The notes below the pieces were generated by a model, which saw only the letters and a list, made by a program, of their open reading frames with translations, had not been told where the DNA came from and did no database searches. A stretch of DNA of 5,730 bases. Source: Anaerolineales bacterium (GTDB lineage: Bacteria > Chloroflexota > Anaerolineae > Anaerolineales > UBA6663). This document shows positions 4,831 to 5,730 of the stretch, in pieces. The DNA lies in NCBI GenBank assembly GCA_016789165.1, contig JAEURL010000591.1, positions 1 through 5,730 on the forward strand, read 5' to 3'. Every line of letters begins with the position of its first letter. Position 1 is the stretch's first letter. Both the position numbers and the translations under genes were made by a program.

Positions 4831-5730
4831 ATGCTCACCGTTGAGGCCGCCCGCCTGCTCACCGACTCGCTCCGGCTGGACGCCGCGCCGGAGGCCGCGG
4901 CCGGCCGCCTGCGGGCCGTGCCGGCGGACGAGTGGGGCCTCCTGCTCACTCACGCGGACCGGCACAGCCTGACACCCCTGCTGGGCGCGGTCTGGCGCAC
5001 GGGTGAAGGTTGGGCGGCGCTGCCGGCCGCCGCGCAAGCGCGGCTGGATCGCGCCCACGCCGACAACGGCCGGCGCAACGCCCTCATCCGCCAGGAGCTG
5101 ATCGAGATCACGGCCTTGCTGGAAAACGCCGCCGTCCCGGCGCTGGTGCTTAAGGGCTGGCCGCTGGCCGAGCGCCTGTACGCCGGCCCGGCCGAGCGCG
5201 TCTTGTACGATCACGATCTGCTGGTAGCGCCCGAGCGGGCCGCGGCCGGCCACGCCGCCCTGCGCGCGGCCGGCTTCACGCCGCTGCCGGCCAAGGACGA
5301 ATGGGTGGCGAAGCACCTGCCGCCGCTGTGGCGCAACGACGGCTACCGCTGGGACGGCTACCTGTTTGACCCGCTCTACCCGCGCCCGGTGGAGCTGCAC
5401 GTGCGCCTGTGGGAGGCCGGCTGGCGCGGCCTGCGGGTGCGGGACCTGGACGGGCTGTGGGCGCGCGCCCGGACCCGTCCGGTGGCCGGCCGTGCGCTGC
5501 GCGTGCTCGGCGACGAAGACACCCTCATCCACCTGGCCATGCACTTCGCCGGCCACCTGGTGGAGCGCGAGGCCCGGCTCAACCAGCTGCTCGACCTGGC
5601 GCGATTTCAGGCCGGCCCGCCGCTGGATTGGGACGCCGTCGTGCGCGGCTCCGCCCAGGCCGGCGTGGACCGCTTCGTCTTCGCCGCGCTGTGGCTGGCC
5701 CGCGCAATATTCGGCGCGCCGGCGCCGCCG
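4831..5730 (+). CDS. Nucleotidyltransferase-family protein, NTP_transf_5 (PF14907) type (3' end outside window)
   Basis: Three hundred codons are open to the window edge without a stop. After an N-terminal helical part, the core shows ALVLKGWPLAERLY (104-117), then R123 and the DHDLLV motif (127-132, with D127 and D129 as the acidic pair), then the ALRAAGF helix end (143-149). Further on come VELHVRLW (187-194), HLAMHFAGHL (234-243), LLDLARF (253-259) and DWDAV (266-270). This order matches PF14907, a DNA-polymerase-beta-fold nucleotidyltransferase family that normally has LKG...R...DIDLLV followed by an ELH segment; here His replaces the Ile between the two Asp. Members often sit beside asparagine synthases, HPr-kinase-like proteins, PqqD and lasso-type proteases, and one in the paeninodin locus is the named precedent. 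The substrate is unknown. The ATG at 4831 is the first start after an in-frame TGA at 4822; no good Shine-Dalgarno site precedes it, so reinitiation after the permease is likely. Confidence 0.85.
   Translation, partial: MLTVEAARLLTDSLRLDAAPEAAAGRLRAVPADEWGLLLTHADRHSLTPLLGAVWRTGEGWAALPAAAQARLDRAHADNGRRNALIRQELIEITALLENAAVPALVLKGWPLAERLYAGPAERVLYDHDLLVAPERAAAGHAALRAAGFTPLPAKDEWVAKHLPPLWRNDGYRWDGYLFDPLYPRPVELHVRLWEAGWRGLRVRDLDGLWARARTRPVAGRALRVLGDEDTLIHLAMHFAGHLVEREARLNQLLDLARFQAGPPLDWDAVVRGSAQAGVDRFVFAALWLARAIFGAPAPP

Noticed and set aside
3793..5556. Long minus-strand open frame (587 codons) opposite the permease and nucleotidyltransferase
   Set aside because: Its product is a low-complexity Gln/Gly/Arg/Ala-rich sequence with no motif, as expected antisense to G/C-ending codons. 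The plus strand carries clear families over the same span.

Overview
The window is very GC-rich (clearly above 70% by eye), with G/C at nearly every third codon position. It holds one dense, entirely plus-strand gene run with no untranslated stretch longer than about 10 bases. The organism is probably a high-GC bacterium with a single membrane or lipoprotein-rich envelope. The DUF3048 lipoprotein on a long Pro/Thr/Ala tether and the DrrA-like ABC ATPase with a non-canonical Q-loop would fit a Chloroflexota member (Anaerolineae/Caldilineae type) or an actinobacterium. This taxonomic guess rests on style and is weak.

Layout, left to right. (1) 1-108: the last 35 codons of a gene whose C-terminal helix resembles the end of asparagine-synthase-type proteins. 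(2) 119-913: an endonuclease/exonuclease/phosphatase (EEP) superfamily metal-dependent phosphoesterase with all catalytic residues present. (3) 910-1908: an HPr-kinase-like P-loop protein. (4) 1905-3074: a DUF3048 (YerB-type) lipoprotein. (5) 3071-4024: an ABC transporter ATPase. (6) 4021-4824: its ABC-2-type permease. (7) 4831-window end: a nucleotidyltransferase-family protein of the NTP_transf_5 (PF14907) type, cut by the window edge. Genes 2 to 6 are each joined by a 4-base ATGA/GTGA stop-start overlap, and gene 7 follows after 6 bases, so the set is almost certainly one translationally coupled operon whose promoter lies upstream of the window. All six stop codons seen are TGA. I found no tRNA, rRNA, CRISPR array, insertion sequence, terminator or promoter.

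How the genes may work together. An asparagine-synthase-like protein, an HPr-kinase-like protein, a PF14907 nucleotidyltransferase and an ABC exporter is a combination known from lasso-peptide and related RiPP loci of the paeninodin type, where the kinase modifies the precursor peptide. No precursor, PqqD-like recognition protein or transglutaminase-like protease lies inside the window, so this is a hypothesis about the locus. The EEP phosphoesterase and the DUF3048 lipoprotein are not usual members of such loci and make this operon worth a second look.
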